Source: Flavobacterium piscisymbiosum
GTDB lineage: Bacteria; Bacteroidota; Bacteroidia; Flavobacteriales; Flavobacteriaceae
Assembly (NCBI RefSeq): GCF_020905295.1
Contig: NZ_JAJJMM010000001.1
Location: 5,890,001-5,954,000, forward strand
Length of the DNA: 64,000 nt
Reading direction: 5' to 3'
The translations under genes were made by a program, and so were the position numbers. The notes beneath the pieces are model-generated. The model saw only the letters and a list, made by a program, of their open reading frames with translations. It ran no database searches and was not told the DNA's origin. This document shows positions 18,485 through 25,659 of the stretch, piece after piece. Numbering within the stretch: the first letter of the stretch is position 1; the number at the start of each line of letters is the position of its first letter.

Positions 18485-18601
18485 TGAAACAGGTGGGATT
18501 CGAACCCACGACCCGGACATTAGAAGTGTACGAAGTAAGTTTTGATTGACCTGTCAGGATAATTTCAAAACTACCTGCTCTAACCGCTGAGCTACTGTTT
18601 C
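18485..18601 (-). ncRNA. tRNA-Arg(UCU)-like RNA with ~44-nt insertion
   Basis: On the minus strand the acceptor stem GAAACAG/CTGTTTC pairs perfectly (7 bp), the D-arm is GCTC-AGCGGTTA-GAGC, and the T-arm is GTGGG-TTCGAAT-CCCAC. The 3' part of the anticodon arm reads CTTCTAA-TGTCC, giving anticodon TCT. The 5' strand is interrupted: GG, then about 44 nt, then TACA. The insertion contains a second hairpin, GGTAGT-TTTGAA-ATTA(T)CC, with a Gln-like TTG loop, followed by one 20-nt repeat copy. The 3' end continues A-CAA rather than CCA. Length is 117 nt against about 75 for a normal tRNA. It may be a decoy, a sensor, or a tRNA disrupted by insertion. Confidence 0.65.
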
Positions 18602-18723
18602 ATTTTAAATTGAATAAAAAGGTAATGGTATGAGTAGTACGTTGGAAAGTGTTTCGAAGTAACTTATACTTGACCTGTTTTATTATTATTTTATTTCTAT
18701 GAACGTTTGTTTTTTATTTCTTG

Positions 18724-18763
18724 ACAAAGATTTCTAAACTAGTGCGCAATTATTTTGCGCAGG
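18724..18763 (-). promoter_or_regulatory. Promoter and shared operator upstream of tRNA-Arg-like RNA (site 4)
   Basis: The operator is at 18741-18763 (AGTGCGCA, spacer ATTATTT, TGCGCAGG). A minus-strand AATCTTTG box is at 18731-18724. On the plus strand TATTTTTG (18776-18783) is a perfect -7 box 12 bp from the operator and would start a transcript antisense to the tRNA-Leu-like RNA. Confidence 0.8.
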
Positions 18764-18783
18764 AAAAAAGAATCTTATTTTTG

Positions 18784-18974
18784 TAACCTTGATGAGATTC
18801 GAACTCATATTCCCTTTCGGGCATTGCGGCTCTAAATACGCTTCCCTACTTTCCCTAACGATTTCGGTGCTTCTGTAAATTCTACCCATTAGTCCGCTCG
18901 GGTCTAACCGGAATATCCGCAAACTCTATAGTCAGTAATTTTTCTATAGGCTTTTCCTTTTAAGCTACAAGGCC
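18784..18974 (-). ncRNA. tRNA-Leu(UAG)-like RNA with large insertions, 191 nt
   Basis: On the minus strand the acceptor stem GGCCTTG/CAAGGTT has 5 Watson-Crick and 2 G-U pairs and discriminator A. The D-arm is GCTT-AAAAGGAA-AAGC. The T-arm is ATGAG-TTCGAAT-CTCAT, and a class-II-like variable arm CCC-GAAA-GGG precedes it. An anticodon-like stem TTGCGG/CCGCAA ends in loop TTTAGAG (anticodon TAG, Leu). About 85-90 nt are inserted in the anticodon arm and a CTATAG/CTATAG hairpin lies between the D arm and the anticodon stem. The 5' end is 17 bp after a -7 box, so it should have its own transcript. It is too short for a group I intron and lacks the core motifs I would expect. Confidence 0.6.
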
Positions 18975-18990
18975 TTTCGTTTTGACATTA

Positions 18991-19050
18991 CAAAGATTTC
19001 AAAACCACTACGCAATTATTTTGCGCAGTAAAAAAAGAATTTTATATTTG
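18991..19050. promoter_or_regulatory. Divergent promoters with shared operator (site 5)
   Basis: The operator is at 19007-19029 (ACTACGCA, spacer ATTATTT, TGCGCAGT). A minus-strand AATCTTTG box at 18998-18991 drives the tRNA-Leu-like RNA. A plus-strand TATATTTG at 19043-19050, a perfect TAnnTTTG, could drive the HD phosphohydrolase and WYL genes with a long leader. Confidence 0.8.
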
Positions 19051-19136
19051 ATTAAATATTATTAAGCAAAATCGCGTAAGCCCCATTAGAAACGGCACAT
19101 TTATAATTTTTTTTAGATTTAATAAAAACCAATAAA

Positions 19137-19300
19137 GTCCCAGAGGGACGACATATTTATAGCAATTTTCCAAAATAATTTTCAAGAACCCCAGCGCGGT
19201 GACATATTTTATTGATTAAACATAAAGGCTGAAGTGTCGCTCCGCCGGAGCTTTTGATGCTCTTGTGATAAATTGCTATAAATATATGGCTCCGATGGAG
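19137..19300. repeat. Dispersed inverted-repeat element
   Basis: Perfect 16-bp arms atatttatagcaattt (19153-19168) and aaattgctataaatat (19270-19285) are flanked by GC-rich blocks (cagagggacgac, ggctccgatggagct). This is a mobile-looking, non-coding intergenic element. It lies between operator site 5 and the HD gene, so it could separate the two. Confidence 0.65.
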
Positions 19301-19379
19301 CTAATTACAATTCTAAATATAATTACCTATAAATATTACACCCCATAAGCCTTGAAATAAGATTTAAACAAAAAACAAT

Positions 19380-19994
19380 ATGAATTTACAGGAAATTTAT
19401 TCTGATTTACTTTCGAATATTGGCTTTTCAGCAAATGCCATTCAAAAAAACTGGCTGGATTTAGAAAAGGCCTATTCCAATAAATCAAGACATTATCATA
19501 ATCTGACACATATTAATGATATGATTCTCTGTTTTGAAACGTATTCTGATAAACTTCAGAATCCTGATGAAATACTATTTTCGATTTTTTATCACGATTA
19601 TGTTTATAAGAGTTCTAAAAAAGATAATGAACTCAAAAGTGCCGAATATGCTTTGGCTATTTTATCTGAAAATACAACAATAAATAAACAATTGGTTTTT
19701 GATGCCATTTGTGCTACGCAACAACATCAGCATAATGAAATTGAAGATATTAATTGGCTTATCGATTTTGATTTAAAGATTCTTGCCCGAGATTGGGACG
19801 ATTATAAAATCTATTTTGAACAAATTCGAAAAGAATATCGCATTTATCCTGATTTTCTATATAAACCCGGACGTGCAAAAGCGTTGAAACATTTTCTGGA
19901 GCATGAGTTTATTTTTCAGACTGAGGAATTTAGGAAATTGTATGAAGAGAAAGCAAGGCTTAATATTGAAAAAGAAATTTTGTTGTTGACGTAG
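19380..19994 (+). CDS. Predicted HD-superfamily phosphohydrolase
   Basis: 204 residues with the COG4339-type signature RHYHNLTHI (37-45), the HD pair in FYHDYVY (H72, D73) and a late Asp in WLIDFDL, so the metal site looks complete. A related HD domain is fused to a polynucleotide kinase in the Runella HD-Pnk enzyme, where it removes 2',3'-phosphates from RNA ends. Beside kinase, ligase and Hen1 genes, this stand-alone HD protein may do the same job. A plus-strand promoter at operator site 5 lies about 330 bp upstream, and the WYL regulator follows. Confidence 0.75.
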   Translation: MNLQEIYSDLLSNIGFSANAIQKNWLDLEKAYSNKSRHYHNLTHINDMILCFETYSDKLQNPDEILFSIFYHDYVYKSSKKDNELKSAEYALAILSENTTINKQLVFDAICATQQHQHNEIEDINWLIDFDLKILARDWDDYKIYFEQIRKEYRIYPDFLYKPGRAKALKHFLEHEFIFQTEEFRKLYEEKARLNIEKEILLLT

Positions 19995-20015
19995 ATATTA
20001 CGTTATGTTAAACCA

Positions 20016-20036
20016 GACAGGTTTTAAAAACCTGTC
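20016..20036. repeat. Dispersed palindromic repeat (acaggttt type)
   Basis: gacaggtttt, one base, aaaacctgtc: a 10-bp perfect stem, related to the palindrome at 8036-8062. Confidence 0.7.
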
Positions 20037-20189
20037 GGGTTTGCCTTCAAAGACGATGATAACGAACAGCATATTAGGAACGAGAAGATTGGAATAGAAA
20101 ATTTAATAAAATAGCGCAAAGTTTTTCTCTCGCAGATTTAGCAGATAAAGCAGATTTTTTATCCCTTATTATCTTTTAATCTGTGGCAT

Positions 20190-20225
20190 TAAAAAAACTT
20201 CGCGTCTTAGCGCCTTCGTGGCAAA
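20190..20225. repeat. Inverted copy of the cactaagacgctaag repeat
   Basis: aaacttcgcgtcttagcgccttcgtggcaaaaacc is split here as cttcgcgtcttagcg and ccttcgtggc; read on the minus strand it matches the gccac(t/g)aaggcgctaagacgc family at 8948 and 9658. It directly precedes the WYL gene, so that gene's native promoter may have been displaced. Confidence 0.55.
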
Positions 20226-20237
20226 AACCCTAAAACT

Positions 20238-21275
20238 ATGTCACAAAACAAGAACGCCTTAATACGGTACAAAACCATTGACAAATGTCTGCAGAATAAA
20301 TACAGGCAATGGACTCTGGAGGATTTAATAGAATGCTGTTCTGAAGCTTTGTTTGAATATGAAGGTCGGGAGAACCCGATTAGCAAACGAACGATTCAGA
20401 TGGATATTCAGTTAATGCGGAGTGAAAAACTGGGTTATAATGCACCAATTGTCGTGTATGACAAAAAGTATTATAAATATGAAGATGATGAATTTTCGAT
20501 AACCGATATTCCGCTTACGGAAACGGATATGAATGTTTTGACGGAAACTGTTTCGATGTTGAAGCAATTTAAGGATTTTTCTTTGTTTAATGATGTATCG
20601 GATATTCTGCAGCGACTGGAGGATAAAATCTACTCGGAGAAATCGCATACAAAACCGGTTATTTATCTGGATAAAAACGAAGGATTGAAAGGTTTACATT
20701 ATTTGGATGAAATCTATCAGGCGATTATTAAGAAGATTGTTCTCGTGATTACGTATAAATCGTTTAAATCGAGAGAGGAAAATAAATTTCATTTTCATCC
20801 TTTTATCCTGAAGGAATTTAATAACAGATGGTTTTTAATAGGAAAGAAAAAAGGTTCTCAGCCAATTACCAATTTGGCGCTCGACAGAATTATAGCGATA
20901 GATTATGATTTTAACCTCCCCTATCTGGAAGAAGATTTTGATGCGGAACTTTTTTATAAAAATGTAATTGGCGTTACGGTAAATACAGGATTGCCGCCAC
21001 GAAAAATCGAACTTTGGATTGATGCTGTAAATGCACCTTATGTTCTAACGAAACCTTTGCATAACACGCAAAGACTGATTAAAGAAAATGAGGACAAAAG
21101 TATTATCGTTCATTTGTTAATTTCTCCTAATTACGAAATGGAACGCATTCTGTTAGGTTTTGGTGATGGAATTGAAGTAATTAAACCTGAGAATCTACGA
21201 AATCGTATGAAAAAGATCCTTGAAAAGGCAATTTCACGCTATAGTGCTGAAGATAAGACTGAATTAAACGCATGA
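20238..21275 (+). CDS. WYL-domain transcriptional regulator
   Basis: 345 residues. The N-terminal winged helix has its recognition helix around SKRTIQMDIQLMR (48-60). The WYL domain at about 150-240 carries the signature RWFLIG (the WYL position) and the NLALDRI block. A C-terminal WCX-like region follows. WYL regulators sense nucleic-acid ligands and control defence and RNA-repair loci. This is the only island-linked regulator, so it is the best candidate for binding the five palindromes. No palindrome lies directly upstream of its own gene; site 5 is about 1.2 kb away behind the HD gene. Confidence 0.85.
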   Translation: MSQNKNALIRYKTIDKCLQNKYRQWTLEDLIECCSEALFEYEGRENPISKRTIQMDIQLMRSEKLGYNAPIVVYDKKYYKYEDDEFSITDIPLTETDMNVLTETVSMLKQFKDFSLFNDVSDILQRLEDKIYSEKSHTKPVIYLDKNEGLKGLHYLDEIYQAIIKKIVLVITYKSFKSREENKFHFHPFILKEFNNRWFLIGKKKGSQPITNLALDRIIAIDYDFNLPYLEEDFDAELFYKNVIGVTVNTGLPPRKIELWIDAVNAPYVLTKPLHNTQRLIKENEDKSIIVHLLISPNYEMERILLGFGDGIEVIKPENLRNRMKKILEKAISRYSAEDKTELNA

Positions 21276-21446
21276 TTTTTTACAAAATGTAGAATTAAAT
21301 CTTAATTTAAAACCATAAAACGATTTTTACAGCATAAAATTTGTTAAAATCTCAAAAAAGAATAGTATATTTCAATTAAAATTAAACCATAAACCACTCT
21401 AAATCAGAGTTATTTTTTTACTAACCAAAAATTTATCATAAATTAA

Positions 21447-21478
21447 TATGCATGCATAGTATTTTTTGATTATATTTG
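21447..21478 (+). promoter_or_regulatory. marR promoter with palindromic operator
   Basis: TATGCATGCATA (21447-21458) is a perfect 12-bp palindrome. The -7 box TATATTTG (21471-21478) is a perfect TAnnTTTG match. The palindrome covers the -33 region, a position suited to autorepression by the MarR protein. Confidence 0.65.
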
Positions 21479-21496
21479 AAATCGATATAGTTACAT

Positions 21497-21955
21497 ATGA
21501 AAGAGAAAACAATAGATTATATTTTGAGAGCTACATGGCAAGCTGTATCAAGAATGTACAACGAAGAAGCTGCAAAATACGATGCCACAATGGCGACCGG
21601 ATTTGCACTTTTGAGTATTGACAAAGAAGAAGGAACTCCGTCTACAGCTTTAGGCCCAAGAATGGGAATGGAAGCTACGAGCCTGACCAGAACATTAAAA
21701 TCGATGGAAGACAAAGGTTTGATTGTTCGCAAAAAAAACCCAACCGATGGCCGTGGCGTTTTGATCTACCTGACGGAATTTGGAAAAGAAAAAAGAGATT
21801 TATCTAAAAATACAGTTCTGAAATTTAATGAAACGATTAGAAAACATGTTTCTGATGAAAAGCTGAAACATTTTATCGAAGTTTCTGAAATCATCAACGA
21901 ATTGATTCAGGACAAAAATATATTTAATCAAACAGAAAACACAGGAAATGAATAA
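21497..21955 (+). CDS. MarR-family transcriptional regulator of the fad operon
   Basis: 152 residues with a MarR winged helix: recognition region MEATSLTRTLKSMEDKGLIVRKKNPTD split around residues 57-85, wing DGRGVLIYLTEFG. It is the first gene of the beta-oxidation cluster, 52 bp before the fadN-like gene. It probably represses the operon and is released by an acyl-CoA ligand; the regulated genes and the ligand are inferred from position. Confidence 0.85.
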   Translation: MKEKTIDYILRATWQAVSRMYNEEAAKYDATMATGFALLSIDKEEGTPSTALGPRMGMEATSLTRTLKSMEDKGLIVRKKNPTDGRGVLIYLTEFGKEKRDLSKNTVLKFNETIRKHVSDEKLKHFIEVSEIINELIQDKNIFNQTENTGNE

Positions 21956-22007
21956 TCTCTCTTGAAGAGAAAATTCAAATTCTACCCAAAAAACAAATTT
22001 TACAAAT

Positions 22008-24398
22008 ATGAAACGCACAATTAAAAAAGTTGCTGTAATTGGATCCGGAATTATGGGTTCAGGGATAGCTTGTCATTTTGCTAATATTGGTGTTGAAGTT
22101 TTACTTCTTGACATCATTCCACGTGAATTGACAGAAGCTGAAGCTAAAAAAGGATTAACACTTGAAAGTAAAGCCGTTCGCAACCGTGTGGTAAACGAAC
22201 ATTTGGCGAATTCATTAAAATCGAAACCTTCTCCTATTTACAGTCAAAAATTTGCAAACAGAATCACGACTGGAAATACGACAGATGATATGGCAAAAAT
22301 TGCTAATGTTGACTGGATTATTGAAGTTGTAGTGGAACGTTTGGATATTAAAAAACTGGTATTCGAACAAATCGAGAAATTCCGTAAACCGGGAACTTTG
22401 GTTACTTCAAACACTTCTGGTATTCCGATTCATTTTATGAGCGAAGGTAGAAGCGAAGATTTTCAACAACACTTCTGCGGAACTCACTTTTTTAACCCTG
22501 CGCGTTACTTAAAATTATTTGAAATTATTCCTGGTCCAAAAACCTCAACTGAAGTATTGGATTTCTTAAACGAATACGGTTCTAAATTCTTAGGAAAAAC
22601 TTCGGTTGTTGCTAAAGATACTCCGGCGTTTATTGGAAACAGAATTGGTATTTACGGTATTCAGAGTTTGTTCCACTTGGTAAAAGAAATGGGATTAACA
22701 ATTGAAGAAGTGGATAAATTGACTGGTCCGGTAATTGGTCGTCCAAAATCGGCTACTTTCCGTACCGTTGACGTTGTTGGTTTGGATACTTTGGTACACG
22801 TTGCCAACGGTATTTATGAAAACTGCCCAACAGACGAACAACATGAATTGTTTAAACTTCCTGATTTCGTCAACAAAATGATAGAAAATAAATGGTTGGG
22901 AAGTAAAACAGGTCAAGGTTTTTATAAAAAAGTAGATAAAGATATTCTTTCTTTAGACCTAGATACATTAGAATACCGCGCTGCTAAAAAAGCAAGTTTT
23001 GCTACACTTGAACTAACAAAAACTATTGATAAACCAATTGATCGTTTTAAAGTTTTGGTAAAAGGAAAAGACAAAGCGGGTGAATTCTACCGTAAGAGTT
23101 TCTCTGGAATGTTTGCTTATGTATCAAACAGAATTCCTGAAATCTCAGACGAATTATATAAAATTGATGATGCGATGAAAGCCGGTTTTGGATGGGAAAA
23201 TGGTCCATTCGAAATTTGGGACGCTATTGGTGTTGCAAACGGAATCGAAATCATGAAAGCAGAAGGTCTTGAACCAGCTGCATGGGTTAACGAAATGTTA
23301 GCTTCCGAAAGCGAAAGTTTCTACTCTGTAAAAGAAGGAGCTACTTATTTCTATAACATTCCAACAAAATCTCAAACTAAAGTTCCGGGACAAGATTCAT
23401 TCATTATTCTGAACAACATTCGCGAAAGCAAAAAAGTTTGGAGCAATAGTGGTGCAATTATCCAGGATTTAGGAGATGGAATTTTGAACTTAGAATTCCA
23501 GTCTAAAATGAATACTATTGGTGGCGATGTACTTCAGGCTATCAATAAAGCAATTGACTTATCTGAAAAAGAATATCAAGGTTTGGTTATTGGTAACCAG
23601 GCAGCGAATTTCTCTGTTGGAGCAAATATCGGAATGATTTTCATGATGGCAGTTGAGCAGGAATATGACGAATTGAATATGGCAATCAAAATGTTCCAGG
23701 ACACGATGATGCGCGTTCGTTACTCTTCTATTCCGGTTGTAGTGGCTCCTCACGGAATGACTTTTGGTGGTGGATGCGAAATGAGCTTACACGCTGATAA
23801 AGTGGTTGCTGCTGCTGAAACTTACATGGGATTAGTTGAATTTGGTGTTGGTGTACTTCCTGGTGGTGGTGGATCTAAAGAAATGGCTTTAAGAGCTTCT
23901 GACCTTTTCCGTAAAAACGATGTGGAATTGAACGTTCTTCAGGAGTATTTCTTAACTATTGCTATGGCAAAAGTTTCGACTTCTGGTTATGAAGCTTTCG
24001 ACACTGGACTTCTTCAACATGGTAAAGATGTTATTGTAGTAAACAAAGATCGTCAGATCGCTGAAGCTAAAAAACATGCTTTGTTAATGGCTGAAGCGGG
24101 TTATACTCAACCTATCAGAAGAACTGATGTAAAGGTTTTAGGTAAACAAGCATTAGGAATGTTCTTAGTTGGAACAGATCAAATGGAAGCTGGAAAATAC
24201 ATTTCTGAGCACGATAAAAAAATCGCTAACAAACTGGCTTACGTAATGGCTGGCGGTGATTTATCTGAAGCGACTTTAGTATCTGAACAATATTTATTGG
24301 ATATCGAACGTGAAGCTTTCTTATCTCTTTGTACAGAGCGTAAGACTTTAGAGAGAATCCAGTATATGTTAACTAAAGGAAAACCATTAAGAAACTAG
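22008..24398 (+). CDS. fadN: 3-hydroxyacyl-CoA dehydrogenase / enoyl-CoA hydratase (FadN/FadB type)
   Basis: 796 residues with the Bacillus FadN domain order. The N-terminal NAD-binding 3-hydroxyacyl-CoA dehydrogenase has IGSGIMGSGIACHF (residues 11-24) and the HFFNPARYLKLFEI block. The C-terminal crotonase domain has NFSVGANIG, GMTFGGGCEM and GVLPGGGGSKEM. The protein hydrates enoyl-CoA and oxidises the product to 3-ketoacyl-CoA. The symbol is by architecture; E. coli FadB has the reverse order. It is followed by fadA and fadE in one operon. Confidence 0.9.
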   Translation: MKRTIKKVAVIGSGIMGSGIACHFANIGVEVLLLDIIPRELTEAEAKKGLTLESKAVRNRVVNEHLANSLKSKPSPIYSQKFANRITTGNTTDDMAKIANVDWIIEVVVERLDIKKLVFEQIEKFRKPGTLVTSNTSGIPIHFMSEGRSEDFQQHFCGTHFFNPARYLKLFEIIPGPKTSTEVLDFLNEYGSKFLGKTSVVAKDTPAFIGNRIGIYGIQSLFHLVKEMGLTIEEVDKLTGPVIGRPKSATFRTVDVVGLDTLVHVANGIYENCPTDEQHELFKLPDFVNKMIENKWLGSKTGQGFYKKVDKDILSLDLDTLEYRAAKKASFATLELTKTIDKPIDRFKVLVKGKDKAGEFYRKSFSGMFAYVSNRIPEISDELYKIDDAMKAGFGWENGPFEIWDAIGVANGIEIMKAEGLEPAAWVNEMLASESESFYSVKEGATYFYNIPTKSQTKVPGQDSFIILNNIRESKKVWSNSGAIIQDLGDGILNLEFQSKMNTIGGDVLQAINKAIDLSEKEYQGLVIGNQAANFSVGANIGMIFMMAVEQEYDELNMAIKMFQDTMMRVRYSSIPVVVAPHGMTFGGGCEMSLHADKVVAAAETYMGLVEFGVGVLPGGGGSKEMALRASDLFRKNDVELNVLQEYFLTIAMAKVSTSGYEAFDTGLLQHGKDVIVVNKDRQIAEAKKHALLMAEAGYTQPIRRTDVKVLGKQALGMFLVGTDQMEAGKYISEHDKKIANKLAYVMAGGDLSEATLVSEQYLLDIEREAFLSLCTERKTLERIQYMLTKGKPLRN

Positions 24399-24455
24399 AG
24401 ACAAGAAACAAGAAGCAAGATAAAGTCTTTTCTCTTGACTCTTTCTTCTTTCATC
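24399..24455. repeat. Hairpin repeat between fadN and fadA
   Basis: The purine-rich left arm (agacaagaaacaagaagcaag) is matched by a pyrimidine-rich right arm (tcttgactctttcttctttc). This is the intact version of the element whose two halves flank the gene between fadA and fadE. Confidence 0.55.
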
Positions 24456-24472
24456 TAAACAAGAAAAAAAAC

Positions 24473-25654
24473 ATGAAAACAGCATATATAGTAAAAGCTT
24501 ACCGTACTGCGGTAGGAAAAGCACCAAAAGGGGTTTTTAGATTTAAAAGACCTGATGAATTAGCAGCAGAAACCATTCAGTTTATGATGGATGAACTGCC
24601 TGATTTCGACAAAAAACGTATCGATGACGTTATGGTAGGAAATGCCATGCCGGAAGCAGAACAAGGGCTAAATGTTGGACGTTTGATCTCTTTGATGGGA
24701 TTAAAAGTTGAAGATGTTCCTGGTGTAACGGTTAACCGTTATTGCGCATCCGGACTTGAAACTATCGGAATGGCAACTGCTAAAATCCAATCGGGAATGG
24801 CAGATTGTATTATCGCAGGTGGAGCCGAAAGTATGAGTTTTATTCCGATGGGAGGTTACAAACCAACTCCGGATTATAAAGTTGCAGCTGCAGGTCACGA
24901 AGATTACTATTGGGGAATGGGTTTAACTGCTGAAGCGGTTGCCAACCAATACAAAATCTCTAGAGAAGATCAGGATGAGTTTGCTTACAACTCTCATATG
25001 AAAGCTTTGAAAGCGCAAGCTGAAGGTAAATTCGACAAACAAATCGTTCCGATTACTGTTGAACAGACTTTCATTAATGAAAATGGAAAAAAAGAAACTA
25101 AATCATACGTTGTAAAACAAGACGAAGGTCCAAGAGCCGGAACTTCTGTAGCTGCTTTAGCAGGTTTAAGACCGGTTTTTGCTGCTGACGGAAGTGTAAC
25201 TGCTGGTAACTCTTCTCAAATGAGTGATGGTGCGGCTTTTGTTTTGATTATGAGCGAGGATATGGTGAAAGAATTAAACCTTGAGCCAATTGCAAGATTG
25301 GTAAATTTTGCTTCTTCTGGTGTTGAGCCAAGAATCATGGGTATTGGTCCTGTAAAAGCAATTCCGAAAGCATTGAAACAAGCTGGTTTAGAATTGAAAG
25401 ATATTGACTTGGTTGAATTAAACGAGGCTTTTGCTTCTCAGTCTTTGGCTGTAATTCGCGAGTTAGGTTTAAATCCTGATATCGTAAACGTAAACGGTGG
25501 AGCGATCGCATTAGGTCACCCTCTGGGATGTACTGGCGCTAAACTTTCTGTTCAGTTATTCGACGAGATGAAACGTAGAGGTAGTAAATACGGAATTGTT
25601 TCGATGTGTGTGGGGACTGGACAAGGAAGCGCTGGGATTTACGAGGTATTGTAA
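24473..25654 (+). CDS. fadA: Acetyl-CoA C-acyltransferase (3-ketoacyl-CoA thiolase)
   Basis: 393 residues, standard thiolase length. The nucleophilic Cys is in NRYCASGLE (about residue 90). The C-terminal blocks are GGAIALGHPLGCTGAK (catalytic His) and CVGTGQG (second Cys). It cleaves 3-ketoacyl-CoA to acetyl-CoA and a shortened acyl-CoA, the last step of the beta-oxidation cycle. It lies in the same operon as fadN and fadE. Confidence 0.92.
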   Translation: MKTAYIVKAYRTAVGKAPKGVFRFKRPDELAAETIQFMMDELPDFDKKRIDDVMVGNAMPEAEQGLNVGRLISLMGLKVEDVPGVTVNRYCASGLETIGMATAKIQSGMADCIIAGGAESMSFIPMGGYKPTPDYKVAAAGHEDYYWGMGLTAEAVANQYKISREDQDEFAYNSHMKALKAQAEGKFDKQIVPITVEQTFINENGKKETKSYVVKQDEGPRAGTSVAALAGLRPVFAADGSVTAGNSSQMSDGAAFVLIMSEDMVKELNLEPIARLVNFASSGVEPRIMGIGPVKAIPKALKQAGLELKDIDLVELNEAFASQSLAVIRELGLNPDIVNVNGGAIALGHPLGCTGAKLSVQLFDEMKRRGSKYGIVSMCVGTGQGSAGIYEVL

Positions 25655-25659
25655 AGAGA

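Larger units (their letters stand above)
18302..18675 (-). repeat. Five copies of a 20-nt direct repeat
   Basis: Minus-strand copies lie at 18656-18675, 18532-18551, 18457-18476, 18372-18391 and 18302-18321. All are exactly 20 nt: GGTCAA, then five or six variable bases, then a block close to AACTTACTTC. Spacings are 124, 75, 85 and 70 nt. One copy is inside the tRNA-Arg-like RNA, between two anticodon-like hairpins; another precedes a tRNA-like T-arm; a third precedes a GGG-GAAA-CCC hairpin. They look like linkers or recognition sites in a long 5' region of the RING transcript. Confidence 0.75.

Noticed and set aside
18302..18675. CRISPR array
   Set aside because: The repeats are only 20 nt with variable centres, spacers are 50-104 nt and structured, and no cas genes are present.
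18734..18922. 62-codon minus-strand reading frame
   Set aside because: It overlaps the tRNA-like RNA and has no coding-like composition or known motif.
18784..18974. Group I intron in a tRNA-Leu gene
   Set aside because: The inserted stretch is under 100 nt and I cannot find the conserved P-Q-R-S core; group I introns in tRNA genes are normally more than 200 nt.
13284..19029. Sigma-54 promoters at the island (as for proteobacterial rtc operons)
   Set aside because: The conserved element is a palindrome with TGCGC words, not the GG...GC spacing of sigma-54 sites, and standard -7 boxes are present.
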